Shown here: positions 34,841 through 45,997 of the stretch, piece after piece
Numbering within the stretch: the stretch's first letter is position 1
How the letters are laid out: every line of letters starts with the position of its first letter
DNA from: Benincasa hispida
Taxonomy: Eukaryota > Streptophyta > Magnoliopsida > Cucurbitales > Cucurbitaceae
Direction: 5' to 3'
Length of the DNA: 64,000 bases
Assembly: GCF_009727055.1 (NCBI RefSeq)
Contig: NC_052355.1
Location: forward strand, 6,744,902 to 6,808,901
Program-made: the position numbers and the translations under genes
The notes under the pieces: generated by a model
The model's input: the letters and a program-made list of their open reading frames with translations, nothing else
The model's database searches: none
Told to the model about the DNA's origin: nothing

Positions 34841-35792
34841 TAGCCTTGGATTGAAGAGCAAACACTTTTCTATCCAACTCAAATTCCTTCCTCAAAAGAC
34901 CCTTATCATGTATTAATTTTGACTTTTCCTTGTTACATTATTGAGTTCTCATAGGCTTCCAAGCGTAGTTCCTCGCTAATTCCTGTAGTTCCATATAATC
35001 TCTCCTCCCGGCTTGAGCTAAGTTCATATTACATTTCTTAAAGCCCAATATGCTCTATGCTCAACTTGTGACCGATAGATGGCACGCCTTTCCATAGACA
35101 AGCTTAAAAGGCGTTGTTCCAATAGGAGTTCTAAATACAGTCAGTAGGCCAAAGAGCATCGTCAAGGTGTGTGCCCCAATCTTTCTGATGGATTGACAGT
35201 CTTCTCTAGGATACTTTAACCGCACGATTAGAGATTTTAGTTTGTCCATTTCTTTGAGGGTGGTGGAATGAGCAACCCAATTGTGAACTCCGTACTTCCT
35301 CATGAGTGCCTCGATGATCCGATTCAAAAATACGTACCCTGATCACTAATTATAGCTTGAGGTATGCGAAAACTAGAAAAGATGTTAGTGTTTAAGAAAC
35401 TTGAAACCACAGTACCATTTAGTCTTAGTGGGGATTGCCTCAACCCACTTAGAAAACATAATCAACTACTAAAAGAATATATAGAAAACAAAAAGATGAA
35501 GGAAAGGGGCCCATAAAACCTATCCCCCACACATAAAAAATCTCACACACCAAGATAGAATTTAATGGCACCTCATTCCTCCTAGACAAGGATCCTCATC
35601 TCTGACACCTCTCACAAGACTTACAAAATGTAAAATAGTCAGCAAACAAAGAATTTCAAATTAACCCACTATCCAATACCTTCCTAGTAGTTCTCCTAAG
35701 ACTAAAATGTCCACCACAGGCCATCTCATGACAAAATACAAGCACAGACTCAAACTCCACATCTGAGACACACCTTCTAATGATTTCGTTAG
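34841..35792 (-). pseudogene. Family D gypsy integrase remnant
   Basis: On the minus strand: HHCC-zinc region (35760-35580, decayed; ACGGHFSLRRTTRK-like), core end and C-terminus with LMRKYGVHNWVA (35305-35270), FRTPIGTTPFKLVYGKACHL (35127-35068) and FELDRKVFALQSK (34890-34850). Stops interrupt it. Protease, RT and RNase H are absent: the integrase runs straight into an LTR fragment at 35793, so most of the element was deleted. Integrase would insert the cDNA; this one cannot. Confidence 0.78.
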
Positions 35793-36618
35793 AATTAAGG
35801 CATACAAACTATCCCAAGAAAATTACCTAGCCTCTAAAAGGCATATTGGAATAACAATAATCAAATAAATGAGTCAAGGCTGACTTTGATGATGATCGAT
35901 CGGGGATTTGGCTTCCATGGCACTTAAAACTGAACGAAACTCTCATAACTCTCTCTATTTGGAAGAATAATGTGTTTGGTGGCAGTAAATCACTTTTTCT
36001 TTGTGTGCTCTCGATTGCTGAACACCAACACCTCATTTATAGGTTATGCATAGCGTTGCATGCTAGGAAATAGCGATGCAATGCTTGCTTGCACCGTGCG
36101 GTCATCAATTTTCCGTCAAATATCATAGCGTTGCGACACTTGAAGGGGGCTTGCAACGTTGAGTACAGTGCCTTACACCATCGAGGTGCATTGCAACACT
36201 GGCGATAATTTTATTTTGGAGCATCATGACGCTTGGGGCAACGTTACAACGCTGCCCTGTATTTGATACTACTACCTTCCACCATCAAGTGAGAGTTGGA
36301 CCAGAGCATTGCGACGCTGAGTGTTCTGCCAAATACTCAATACTCGTTGCTCGCTTCCTCTGTGCTCAATTCCTTTTTTCTTGTTGGAATTTGACTCGAT
36401 AGTTGATTGTACTCGATGGAAATTTGGTTGTCTCAACTTCTTTAAAGGCCGAATGCTTAAATCAACTTCTAATTGCTTCAAGTTAACCTCATTTGGTTCC
36501 AAATCACACATTCCACCTCATGATTACTCAGTACCTAAAAAATATTGAAATAAACATATAAAATCCAATAACGAGCCAGAATTACGCTAGGAATAATAGC
36601 TCGTTTTTTTAGCTAACA
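35793..36618 (-). mobile_element. Family D LTR fragment (U3 side)
   Basis: Begins with AATTAAGGCATACAAAC, colinear with 32443 onward of the other LTR, and ends GCTAACA at 36618. The R/U5 side is missing at the junction with integrase. Carries the second copy of the GCAACGC array (36050-36320). Flanks of the composite (near 31707 and 36619) give only GACTT/AACTT, not a firm target duplication. Confidence 0.75.
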
Positions 36619-36970
36619 AACTTTCATGGTTTGTTCTTAATTCAAGAGCTTGATTTGATTTTAGCTTCCTGATTGAGACTAAAAACATCTTTTACAGGTT
36701 TCCGTTTTAGCTTAATGGTAGAGATTAACATCCTAAATCGTTTGGTGTCTTCATGATTTTTGGAAGATGAATTGTTCTTAATTCGTACTAGTTTGTTTTG
36801 TTAGCTCGTTTAATTCATGTAGCCCTTCCTGATGTTAAATTTTAACCAGGTTTTTGTGTCTGATGAAGAAAATGAATGATTTTAATGGTAATTACTTCAA
36901 GTTCTACATAATGTTGTTCGATTTTTCTGGTGTTATATGATGCTTGTATTTATTGAAGTGCAAATGTGAA
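36619..36970. other. Short unassigned segment between two gypsy remnants
   Basis: T-rich single-copy-looking DNA; no ORF, no repeat recognised. It could be host sequence into which both gypsies inserted. Confidence 0.4.
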
Positions 36971-38069
36971 TGATATGCATTGATGGAATTACGTTGTGCA
37001 GTAAAGTTTCCCTAGCAGAATTCAAGTGTAAATTCCTCTGAGTTTTCTGGTAAGTCCAGGGTCGAACACAGGGACTGGTGAAAACAGATTGCGTTGGTAA
37101 TTTTTATAAAGACTTTGCGATAACCGGATAAATAAATAAAGTGTTGGGTTTGTTGTTTACATTGATGCAAAGTAAATAAATGCGGCGGAGTTTGAAAAAA
37201 GTTGGTAAACGGGAGATGCGATGAATATGCGGTGAACGGGTTGAGAAGGGTTTCGACTAACACTTTCTAGAATGCGTTCATACTATGTGATCATGCAACA
37301 TGCATACAATAGTAAACCACCTCTCGGTGCGAATACTACAGCTTCTAAGGCTAGAACGCATGTGATATATGCAATAAGTCTACAAGGTTTACACATAAAC
37401 CTCTATTTCTATTTATGCGATGACAACATGACATCCACACAAATATGCGACCACATAATATCATTCCCATCTCTAGGATGCATGCGATGCAAGTTGACAA
37501 ACAGAGCTTATCTCTAAGTCCTTATCTCTTGTTTATGCAGTTCTAATCTTACTCTCTCGAGTCCAGATTCTAACCCAGCTCTCTCGAGACATTAGATTCT
37601 TTCTTTAGACTCTCTCTCGAGTAACTTCAACATAAAACAAGACAATCGCAAGCAAAGAACTTCCTAGGTCATGTTAGCTTAGTTCTTCTCAAATCATTCG
37701 ACTAGTTTAGCTATTCATGCATATTAAGAGAGTGAACAGATGTAGAAATAGAACTTCCATTGTATAAGTATGAAGATGAAGTACAGAATAACAATGCAAG
37801 TATAGAATAAAGAGCCTGGTAGCAGTCTTTTGCTATCAGGCGTTTACACTGTTTCTACTCGTGCTCAAAATATAATCTCGCTCTAGTGAGATTCGCCCCG
37901 CTCTCTGCTCTTACGCCCGAAGGTTCTCTCTGAAGTTTCCCTGAGCGATCTCCTACGTTACTACTCTTCTCTTGCTCTGCCTTAAATTCGAAAGGAAACT
38001 ATGAACAGAAGCGTGAACTAAACGGTGAACTAATCAACTCGTTAACCATTCTCTGAAGAATGCCCTTGG

Positions 38070-38077
38070 TATTTATA
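38070..38077 (-). promoter_or_regulatory. TATA box of family C LTR
   Basis: Plus TATTTATA; sense TATAAATA in CTCTATAAATACC. Confidence 0.65.
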
Positions 38078-38558
38078 GAGCATCCATGGAGAAAGGCGGC
38101 TTCTCTCTTCTGGTTGTACATATGAGACAGCTTTAATTCCTAACTGATGTGCCGAATAATTATCACCGATAAAGCTAAATGTACTTTGTGACCGTTATCG
38201 GTTGTCAACTTAATTTGGATTCAATTGTCATAAGCTTTCTATCCCATCACTCTTAATTGGCCTTTCACCTAGATGCGCCCACCATGTTGCGATGACCAAA
38301 TTGCGGCGATCCTTCTTGGGCGAATGTTTGTGAGCACGATTAACGCAAAACCTTGCGGTGAAGTTGCGCTCGACCAATGAATTCCTATGATCGCAATCTT
38401 TGCATTGCATTAATGCATATTCTGCACAAAAATACAAAAATCAACTGTTCTAATGCGCTAAACGCATGCGACCGCAATATCATGAAAACGATGCTTAATG
38501 GACGCAAGTTAACATATTTCTTCAACGCAATCCAACATTGTTTAATAACTTAGCATTA

Positions 38559-38586
38559 TGATAACGTGCATTTCTGCACGTTATCA
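38559..38586. repeat. Perfect hairpin at the family C LTR terminus
   Basis: 12-bp stems (TGATAACGTGCA, 38559-38570, and its complement 38575-38586) around a 4-nt loop TTTC. The palindrome is the first 28 nt of the LTR in sense and itself starts TG and ends CA. Confidence 0.92.
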
Positions 38587-38602
38587 CACCCCCAAATTTA
38601 AA
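38587..38602 (-). promoter_or_regulatory. Polypurine tract of family C
   Basis: Plus CACCCCCAAATTTAAA (purine-rich on the minus strand) abutting the LTR. Confidence 0.8.
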
Positions 38603-39973
38603 CAATGCTTGTCCTCAAAGATTCCTTTAGCAAGTCAACCGCACTGTTTTTTTCCTAGATTTCTCAAGAATACTTCGTTTAAATCCTATATACCTGAATT
38701 TTCTTAAGTCTTATTCAAGTCTCTTCTTAAAATATTTCTAAGACCTAGGGACTACAAGCTTACCTTTCAAAAGGACTTTACTAAATTTTGGAACATCGCA
38801 TGATTTATTTCAAAATGAAAATTTTCTACCGGGGTGTCAAATAATTTTATCCTTGCACAAAAAGTTTTCTTCATTGATATTTTTTTTAGACCTTGCACTG
38901 ATCCGAGTGCCATGCCTTCGTTTTGGCTTTCCCCCAACTATGGGCAATGCACTCTTTCTCAGTCTTTCTACGGGCGAACATCCAACTATGGGCAATGCAC
39001 TCTTTCTCAGTCTAAACTCATACCTGTTTGGCAGTGGAGTTACGGTCATTTATTTATACATTGATCCTGGTGACTTACTTTCGTTTTTGCTTGCCCCCAC
39101 GTGCGTCATGCGAACATCCAACTACGGGTAAGTGCCTTTCACAACTTAACTCTTATCAACATGGATTTTTCATTGCATTGACAGTGGAGTTGTTATTCTC
39201 AATATATTTTTTAAATTTTTTTTTCAAAAATAGCAAGGTCGAAAATAAATACCTCACCCCCAAATTTAAAATGCGGCAATGTCGTCATTGCCAAAAGATT
39301 AAAATAAGTCATGTGATGGTCATAGAATGCATTGTAAAGAGAGTTTGAAAGAAAGTTAGCAAACCCCTAACTTCGAGAAATATTTTATGAAGAGACTATC
39401 TTAAGATTAAGTTGACTCTAGTATATATGAAAGACATAAAAGCATATTTTTCATCATTGAAATCATACTTGGCAAAGAAACAGAATGCGGTAAACTACTA
39501 AATTTATCTATGTCAAATGATTGGGATGATTAAAACTTTGAAAATTAAAATACGCAAAATTTGAAATAAAGATAAGGAAGAGTACACCATTGTCGCCTGC
39601 ATTGCATATTGATGCATCCATCTTTGCGGTGATCTCTCTTCTTTGGATTGCGGTGATGGAATAAGATAAGTGGCTTCTTCGCATAACATCTCCGCAATCC
39701 AGCGCCTCGATCGTTGCAAGAAAAACAAAGAGAGGGTCAAATTATTTTAAACAAAATAAAATTTGTTATCGCATTTTTTTTTTCAAAATTAAATAAGGAT
39801 AGTTAAAGATTGAAAGAATAAAGTGAAAATTTCGAATAGTGGAAAAGAGTTGAAGAATTGGTGTTTCCCAAAACTTGCGTCCTTGATAGATTGTGATCAT
39901 TTGATAATACAAGGACCACCTACTTCCATCTTTATTCAAAGTTCTTTAGTTCCATGGAGTCGACTCGGCGATG
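38603..39973 (-). other. Non-coding 3' tail of the family C element
   Basis: About 1.4 kb between the pol stop and the polypurine tract. It holds an identical second polypurine tract (39255-39270) and an exact 32-bp direct repeat (38934-38965 and 38982-39013, starting CCAACTATGGGC), with a third partial copy near 39116. Short open frames here (38834-39348) have no recognisable content and no envelope-like protein is seen. Confidence 0.65.
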
Positions 39974-41101
39974 CTAGCCTTCTCCATGGTATGTCTTTAC
40001 TTTCTGCCCATTGACTTTGAATATGTTGGTTTCGTCGTCATTTGATAATTCAACTGCGCCATGTGGAAATACTTGTCTAATTACGAACGGTCTGAACCAA
40101 CGTGAGTTTAGCTTTCTCGGGAAGAGTCGCAGACGTGAGTTGAAGAGCAAGACCTTTTCCCCGACTTGGAGGTTCTTACCGCATATGCGTTGATCATGTC
40201 AGTGCTTGGTGCGCTCTTTATAAATCTTCGCATTGTCATATGCGTTGTTCCTTCATTCTTCTAGCTCGACTAGTTGCATTTTTCGCGCTTCCCTTGCCTT
40301 CTTCAAATCAAAATTCAGCTTCTTTACCGCCCATAGTGCCTTATATTCCAGCTTCAAAGGCAAGTGACATGCCTTACCAAATACCAGTGCATATGGGGAC
40401 ATACCTGTGGGTTTTTTAAATGCGGTCCGGTATGCCAACAATGCATCATCAAGCTTTGTCACCCAGTCTTTTTGTGAAGGCTTTACTACCTTCTCAAGTA
40501 TCAACTTAATTTCTCGATTGGACACTTCAGCCTGACCATTCATTTGCGGATGATTTGCGGTGGCCACTTTGTGGAGGATATTGTACTTGCCCAGCAACTC
40601 CTTGATATTGTGATTGATAAAGTGGGATCCTTCATCACTTATGATGGCATGAGTAGTCCCACAACGAGTGAAAATATATTTCTTCAGGAACTGGGAGACT
40701 ACTGTCGCATCACTTGTGGCGCATGCTATTGCCTCTACCCACTTGGAAACATAATCGATGACTAATAAAATATAGTGTTTGCCATGCGAGGGAGGGAATG
40801 GTCCCATGAAATCAATCCCCCATACATCGAATAATTCCAGCTCCAAGATAGTGTTCATTGGCATTGCATTTTTCCATGAAATGTTGCCTGTGCATTGACA
40901 CCGATCACATTTCATTGCGTAGTCAACAACTTCCTTGAGTAATGTAGGCCAAAAGAATAAACTTTGCAAAACCTTGGCTGCAGTGTGCTGCCCTCCGAAG
41001 TGCCCACCATATGGTGAGTCGTGGCATTGTGACAATATGCGTTGTTGAATAGCATTTGGTACGCATAACCGAATAATCTGGTCTGCACCTCTCCTATACA
41101 A
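39974..41101 (-). pseudogene. Family C gypsy integrase
   Basis: From 41101 down: HHCC zinc finger ([17 protein letters not shown], later CDRCQ, 41035-40900), DDE core with D in [10 protein letters not shown] in IISDEGSHF and E in [12 protein letters not shown], all present, then [23 protein letters not shown] at 40250-40252 replaces a likely Trp and splits off the C-terminal GPY/F-type module (VGEKVLLFNSRLRLFPRKL, ending HGEG at 39977) before the natural-looking stop at 39974-39976. Apart from that stop it is well preserved. Catalyses cDNA insertion. The signature places it in the Athila/Tat side of plant Ty3/gypsy. Confidence 0.9.
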
Positions 41102-41152
41102 ATTTGGCTCATCCCAATAATAATATCTGCATTCATGTTTAAGCTTCTTCTG

Positions 41153-42535
41153 TTAGTGATAGGTGTAGTCTTCAGGGAATTGCTCACAAACCAAATAATT
41201 AACGATGTCCGCATACCAGGGCAATTCTTCTGTGTGGAACAGCTGCTCGTCTAGAAACACAACACTCACCTCAATCTCATTGTGGTCAACTTCAGGATTT
41301 TCCATCCTAGACCAATGATCTGCAACTTGATTCTCTGTCCCCTTCCGGTCAATTATTTCGATATCAAATTCTTGAAGGAGGAGAACCCTTCTGATCAACC
41401 TCGGTTTTGCGTCCTTCTTTGTCATTAAGTATTTGATTGCCGAGTGATTAGTGTGGATGAGTACCTTGGTTCCCAATAGATATGCTCGGAATTTCTCCAA
41501 CGCAAAAATCACAGCCAGGAGTTCTTTCTCTGTGGTGATATAATTTGTTTGAGCAGGGTTTAAAGTTTTACTCGCATATGCGATGGGATGCAAAAAAAAA
41601 TTTCTCTTTTGCGCTAAAGTTGCTCCCATCGCATACCCGTTTGCATCGCACATGATTTCAAATGGCAGTGTCCAGTTCGGCGCAATCAACACAGGTGTGG
41701 TAATCAGTGCACTTTTTAAAACTCTGAATGCATTGAGGCAATTGTTGTCAAACTTAAATTTCCAGTCCGCCTCTAATAATGCACTCAGTGGTCGTGCTAT
41801 CTTAGAAAAGTCCTTGACAAATCGTCTGTAAAATCTAGCATGTCCCAAGAAGCTTTGCACAGCCTTCACGCTTGTTGGAGGTGAAAGTTTTTCAATTGCT
41901 TCAATCTTTGCTTTGTCCACCTCCAATCTATCCTGGGAGACCTTATATCCCAACACTATGTCCTCCTTAACCATGAAATAACAATTTTCGCAATTGAGCA
42001 CCAGATTCGTCTCTTCACATCTTTTCAAAATCTTCTCCAAGTTGGCTAAGCAGACTTCATAAGTGTTCCCATAAACGGAGAAGTCATCCAAAAATATTTC
42101 CACGGAGTCCTCGAGATAATCTGAAAAAATCACCATCATGCACTTTTGGAACTTGCTTGGCACATTGTAGAGACCAAACGACATGCGGCAAAAAGCAAAC
42201 GTTCTCTATAGGCAGGTGAATGTGGTCTTGTCTTGATCTTCAGGAGCTATCATGATTTGATTGTATTCGGCATACCCATCCAGGAAGCAGTAAAAATCAT
42301 TCCCTGCTAGTCTGTCTAGCATTTGATCGATGAATGGCAGAGGAAAATGATCTTTCTTTGTGGCCACATTCAACTTGCGGTAGTCCATGCATATGCGCCA
42401 TCGAGTGATGGTCCTTTGCGATATTAATTTATTGTTCTCATTTGGGACTACCGTCATTTCACCCTTCTTCGGCACACATTGCATGGGGCTGACCCACGTG
42501 CTATCTACTATGGGATAGATAATGTCTACATCTAG
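41153..42535 (-). pseudogene. Family C gypsy reverse transcriptase and RNase H
   Basis: RT begins near 42484 (VPKKGEMTVV, WRICMDYRKLN, FYCFLDGY) and continues at 42184 with [16 protein letters not shown] and the catalytic FLDDFSVYG, so both catalytic aspartates remain. A stop between 42184 and 42206 (a [13 protein letters not shown] region) breaks the frame. RNase H follows: [41 protein letters not shown] (the second Asp of the usual TDHAA is Asn here). The frame ends at 41153 with a change before integrase. Nearly full domains, but not functional as it stands. Confidence 0.9.
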
Positions 42536-43198
42536 CTATTTGATAATCTCCTTCTTGATGACCTCCTTCATCGCAGGGTTGAGTCTGCATTGATGTTCAA
42601 TTGTTGCTTTGTGGTCGTCTTCAAAATGAATGCAGTACACAGGGCTAATTCTTCTGATGTCAGCGAGCGTCGAGCCAATTGCTCGCACATATTTCTTGAG
42701 AATGCTCATCAATGCATTCTCCTGATCTTTGTTGAGCATAGAGGAAATGATCATTGGCAGCTTCTCATTCTGCCCCAAAAATGTGTAGTTCAAATGGGTT
42801 GGTAGGGTCTTTAATTCAAGTGTTGGTGGCTCCACTAGGGAAGGTTGCGTTATTTTTCGTTCTTCTGTTGGCTCTACTTCTTGCCTTGCGATCATTTTTT
42901 CTTCCTTGTTTGTTTTTGTTGTGATCGCATTGTAGGCAACAATGGATGCACTGGCATCCTCTTTTTCATACTCTTCATCAGACTTTTTTTCTTCAATCAA
43001 ATTTAGGTCATCATCAGAATCTTGTAGGTCTTCTTCATCTAGAAACTTCATGGCACGAATAATATTAAATTTCAGCTTCTGTTTGTTGATACTTAGAATG
43101 ATTTTCCCTTTATGCACATCAATTTGGGCACGACCCATTGATAGAAAAGGTTGCCCCAAAATGATGGGCACATCTTTGTCAGCCTCCCACTTGCTCAA
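42536..43198 (-). pseudogene. Family C gypsy protease end and protease-RT spacer
   Basis: Starts inside the aspartic protease domain (DVPIILGQPFLSMGRAQIDV, from 43180), followed by an acidic linker (DEEDLQDSDDDLNLIEE) and the pre-RT part (NEKLPMIISSMLNKDQENAL, IRRISPVYCIHFEDD). The catalytic Asp-Ser/Thr-Gly and gag are missing because the element is cut at about 43199 by a family A LTR fragment. The same protease region in a sister copy is at 57277-57955 on the other strand. Confidence 0.85.
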
Positions 43199-43656
43199 TC
43201 GTCTACACGATTATTCCTTTAGTCTCTTCCTCTAACCAAGTCCACACAAAGCCCACACTTCTGGATTCTCACACCGAGAATACCAAGGTAGCCATTGTGG
43301 TGGTGTCGAACTCAACTCGACATTGTCGAGGTTTATTGGAGGTCATTCGTTGAGTTCGCGGTGTTCGTGTGGTGGTTGTCAATTATTTATGATCTTGGAG
43401 ATCGTTGAGTTCGAGCGTTCGTGTGTTGCAGTCTTGGAGTCTATTCGAGCATTTGTGATCAAGAGTGTTGAAGATGAGTCTTCAAAGGTATGTTAATTTT
43501 ATCCCTTGATTGTATAGTAAAGCATACTGTAATTTCGTATGTTGCACAGCCTGTATGTTTTTGTTTGTGTACTGTAATTGTTAATGTTCATATACGAATG
43601 GAATTTGGAATGATTATTCCACTGCTCATGGAAATCCTCATGTCTGATTTCCTTCA
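43199..43656 (+). mobile_element. Family A LTR fragment (R-U5)
   Basis: Begins abruptly after the gypsy protease and carries the family A block TTCTCACACCGAGAATACC, GGTGGTGTCG, the donor-like CTTCAAAGGTATG (43480-43492), and ends CCTTCA at 43656, two bases before the PBS. The 5' three-quarters of the LTR are missing. Confidence 0.82.
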
Positions 43657-43658
43657 AT

Positions 43659-43672
43659 TGGTATCAGAGCCA
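43659..43672 (+). promoter_or_regulatory. Primer binding site of family A
   Basis: TGGTATCAGAGCCA, the canonical plant copia PBS complementary to initiator Met tRNA; it fixes the LTR end at 43656. Confidence 0.92.
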
Positions 43673-45136
43673 GGTTGTTCTGATATTCCAAATTTCACTT
43701 TTGTTTTGAACTTCTTTTACAATCATGATGGTTTTTCTGCATTGTGTTTAATTATTAAATGCATTTGTGGATGGCGTTGATGAATGTGTATGAGTTAATT
43801 GCCTCTATTTAAAGCTTTCTTTCAATTACAAAGTGTTAATTTGTTAGGGCCCCTATATTTTTGGGCATAATTAACATGGAATCGAATCTGTAATTTAAAG
43901 TGTTTCGAAGCATGGAGATGTGGTTCACAGCGAAGAAGAAGACAAAGGGTTGGTCGTGACGTGTAACCTAAGGTAAACAATCGTTGGGATTTAACTAAAC
44001 AATTGTGTAGATTTTTCTGTACAATCGTGTAGTATTTACTAAACAATCATTTAGCTGGGTAAATTGTTTACTCTATCGCATAGCTTTGGTTGCCCGATCG
44101 AGTAGGAGCATATGATGTTCATCGTTTAATAAAAGACGCGTGTGCTAAACGATCGTGTAGTTAGCATGTTGATCGCATAGTTACTGAGTACATGATCACG
44201 AAGGCTCTCGCTCAGCGATCGTTTAGACAATCGTGCTTTATTGCATCATAGTCATTTAGACGATCGTATAAGGCTTGCGTTGCAATGCGCGCTGCACGAT
44301 CGTGTACCTCGTGCTTCATTGCATAGTAAAAGGTACACGATCGTTGCTAAACGATTGTGTTGCTCTGGGAACGTAAGTAAACAATTGAGTAAAACGTTTA
44401 TTCTTTCGTGTAGACGATCACAGAATGTTTTAGTACACGATCAATGGAGACATGGACTTCAACCAGACAGTTCAAGACCCGGTTCGCCTATTTGAACTGG
44501 AGACTCTTTATTTTTGTAATAGTTAGCTTTTGTTTTGAGGATTTTGAGACAAATTTTCTCGGTTGATCAACATTTTGATTAATATACATGAGATGTATGT
44601 GGTTTATATGGCAAATTGTTTTACATATAGTTTTTAAACCCACCTTAGGTTGTGCAATTATTCATGCATCATGTATTATAAGTGTTATAATATGGCATGA
44701 TGAAATTACATGAAAGCACGTGCATGCATCATGAAAATATAATAGTTATATTTGTGTATGCAGCGAGTATATTCATGCATCATCTTTGTATTATAAGCGT
44801 TATAGTATAAGGGTGTATAGAAGCATCTTTTGCTTGGTTCGTTGCTTGTTTGTATAAGTGTTATATAAAAAGATAGCAATGAATAAACAATGCATGGAGC
44901 ATAACACTAAGGCTGTTTGTAAAATTTATGAATGCTTTGTATGTGTTAGCTATGCGTTGTGTTTGGTTTTGGTTGTTTCTATTGTAAGTGTTATAATAGA
45001 AATTGAACTAAAATCGATAAGAAAGAGTTGCATGTGGACTTAGGGTGCATGCAGAAAGGTAAATTAGATAGATTTTCTACAAGCATGAGATAGTTGGTCA
45101 AACACTCCGTTAAAGAGTTTAATGGATGATGGTCAA
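43673..45136 (+). other. Family A long untranslated leader, first part
   Basis: Long non-coding region between PBS and gag. 43960-44460 is a CGATCGTGTAG-type array; 44560-45136 (GCATGATGAAATTACATG, GCATGCATCATGAAAAT) is shared with 58880-59640 and, reversed, with 51300-51560. A hairpin with 8-bp stems (CAGTTCAA, 44468-44475; TTGAACTG, 44492-44499) lies after the array. The leader is interrupted at 45137 by a family B LTR. Confidence 0.75.
43960..44460. repeat. CGATCGTGTAG array in the family A leader
   Basis: About twenty degenerate copies of TAAAC[GA]ATCGT[GT]TAG and related forms, e.g. CTAAACGATCGTGTAG near 44142, GCGATCGTTTAG near 44215, GACGATCGTATAAG near 44259, CACGATCGTGTACC near 44294. 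It is the same motif as in the family A and B U3 arrays, but here it lies after the PBS, in transcribed leader. Confidence 0.8.
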
Positions 45137-45259
45137 TGTGAACCCCGAATCCCAATTTTACACTTAAGTGTGTTTTCTTATTTAAATTGTCTTAATTTTC
45201 CACTTAATTTTGTGTCTCTATTTAAATTTGTATAAATAAGTTGAGTAGCTAAGAGCGAG

Positions 45260-45640
45260 ATCGTTGAAAGTGAGATCAGCAAGATCATTGAGAGCGAGAT
45301 CATTGAGATCGAGACCAGCGAGATTGGATAGAAGATGGGAGAGAGCAAGACCAGCGAGAAAGCTGGAGAGACCGAGAGTAGAGAGAGCGAGACCAGCGAG
45401 AAAGCTGGAGAGAGCGAGAGTGGAGAGAAAAGTTAAAGCTGGAGAGAGTGAGAGAGAGAGCGAGATTGGAGAGAGCGAGACCAGCGAGATTGCTGGAGAG
45501 AGTGAGAGTGAAGAAAGCGAGATTTTGAGCGAGAAGGGGGGAGAGCGAGAGTGGAGAGAGCGAGACCAGCGAGAAAGTGGGAGAGAGCGACACTGCCGAG
45601 AGTGGAGAGAGCGACATTGCCAAGAGTAGAAAGAGCGAGA
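45260..45640. repeat. GAGCGAGACCAGCGAGA array in family B U3
   Basis: GA-rich tandem array with a higher-order unit near 40 bp (GAGAGCGAGACCAGCGAGAA followed by GCTGGAGA) repeated at about 45340, 45385, 45470 and 45555. Open on both strands (121 and 107 codons) because of composition only. Confidence 0.85.
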
Positions 45641-45989
45641 GAGCCTATGCTAGCCTTGCTTTGTCCGATTCGAACGTCACGCCCACGCCTTGCCTATGCA
45701 TTGAACGGCCGAAAAGCTTCTGGGCGATGTATTTGGACGCGTTGGGGTGGGTTATGCATTTAAAAATCCTATTTTGAATACAAAAAAAGCTTGAAGACAT
45801 AAGGCAAACCTCAATTAAAATCTACGTGTCCGTTAAGAGAAATTCTTAAAACTAAGAAACTGTGTTGGATGCGTTTGGGAAGAACACATTGAATCAAGGT
45901 GAAGTCAGCTTATGTTGATAAAGAGAGGATTAAACATTTGGTCATGCAGTCAAGTAGGTGTTGTCAATCCCACGAGCAATTTGAACGCC

Positions 45990-45997
45990 TATAAATA
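45990..45997 (+). promoter_or_regulatory. TATA box of family B LTR fragment
   Basis: TATAAATA in GCCTATAAATAGGG, matching the copy at 22567. Confidence 0.75.

Larger units (their letters stand above)
36971..38586 (-). mobile_element. Family C gypsy 3' LTR
   Basis: Sense start TGATAACGTGCA at 38586 directly after the polypurine tract, sense end GCATATCA at 36971; 1616 bp. Contains a terminal hairpin (38559-38586), a minus TATA box (38070-38077) and GTCGAACACAGGGA (37061-37074). It belongs to the pol at 39974-43198. The flank GTGAA (36966-36970) has no partner because the 5' part of the element is lost at 43199. Confidence 0.85.

Noticed and set aside
31700..36625. Target duplication GACTT/AACTT around the family D remnant
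   Set aside because: One mismatch and it does not sit beside TG/CA ends; not strong enough to report as a feature.
38834..39348. Short frames that could be an envelope-like ORF in the family C tail
   Set aside because: Short, overlapping, no transmembrane or coiled-coil pattern I would trust, and created partly by a direct repeat.
43960..44460. CRISPR-like spaced repeats
   Set aside because: Degenerate motif with irregular spacing inside a plant retrotransposon leader; CRISPR arrays are prokaryotic and have near-identical repeats.
45264..45629. Open frames of 121 (plus) and 107 (minus) codons
   Set aside because: Products of the GAGCGAGA repeat; Arg/Glu- or Ser/Leu-rich with no recognisable fold.
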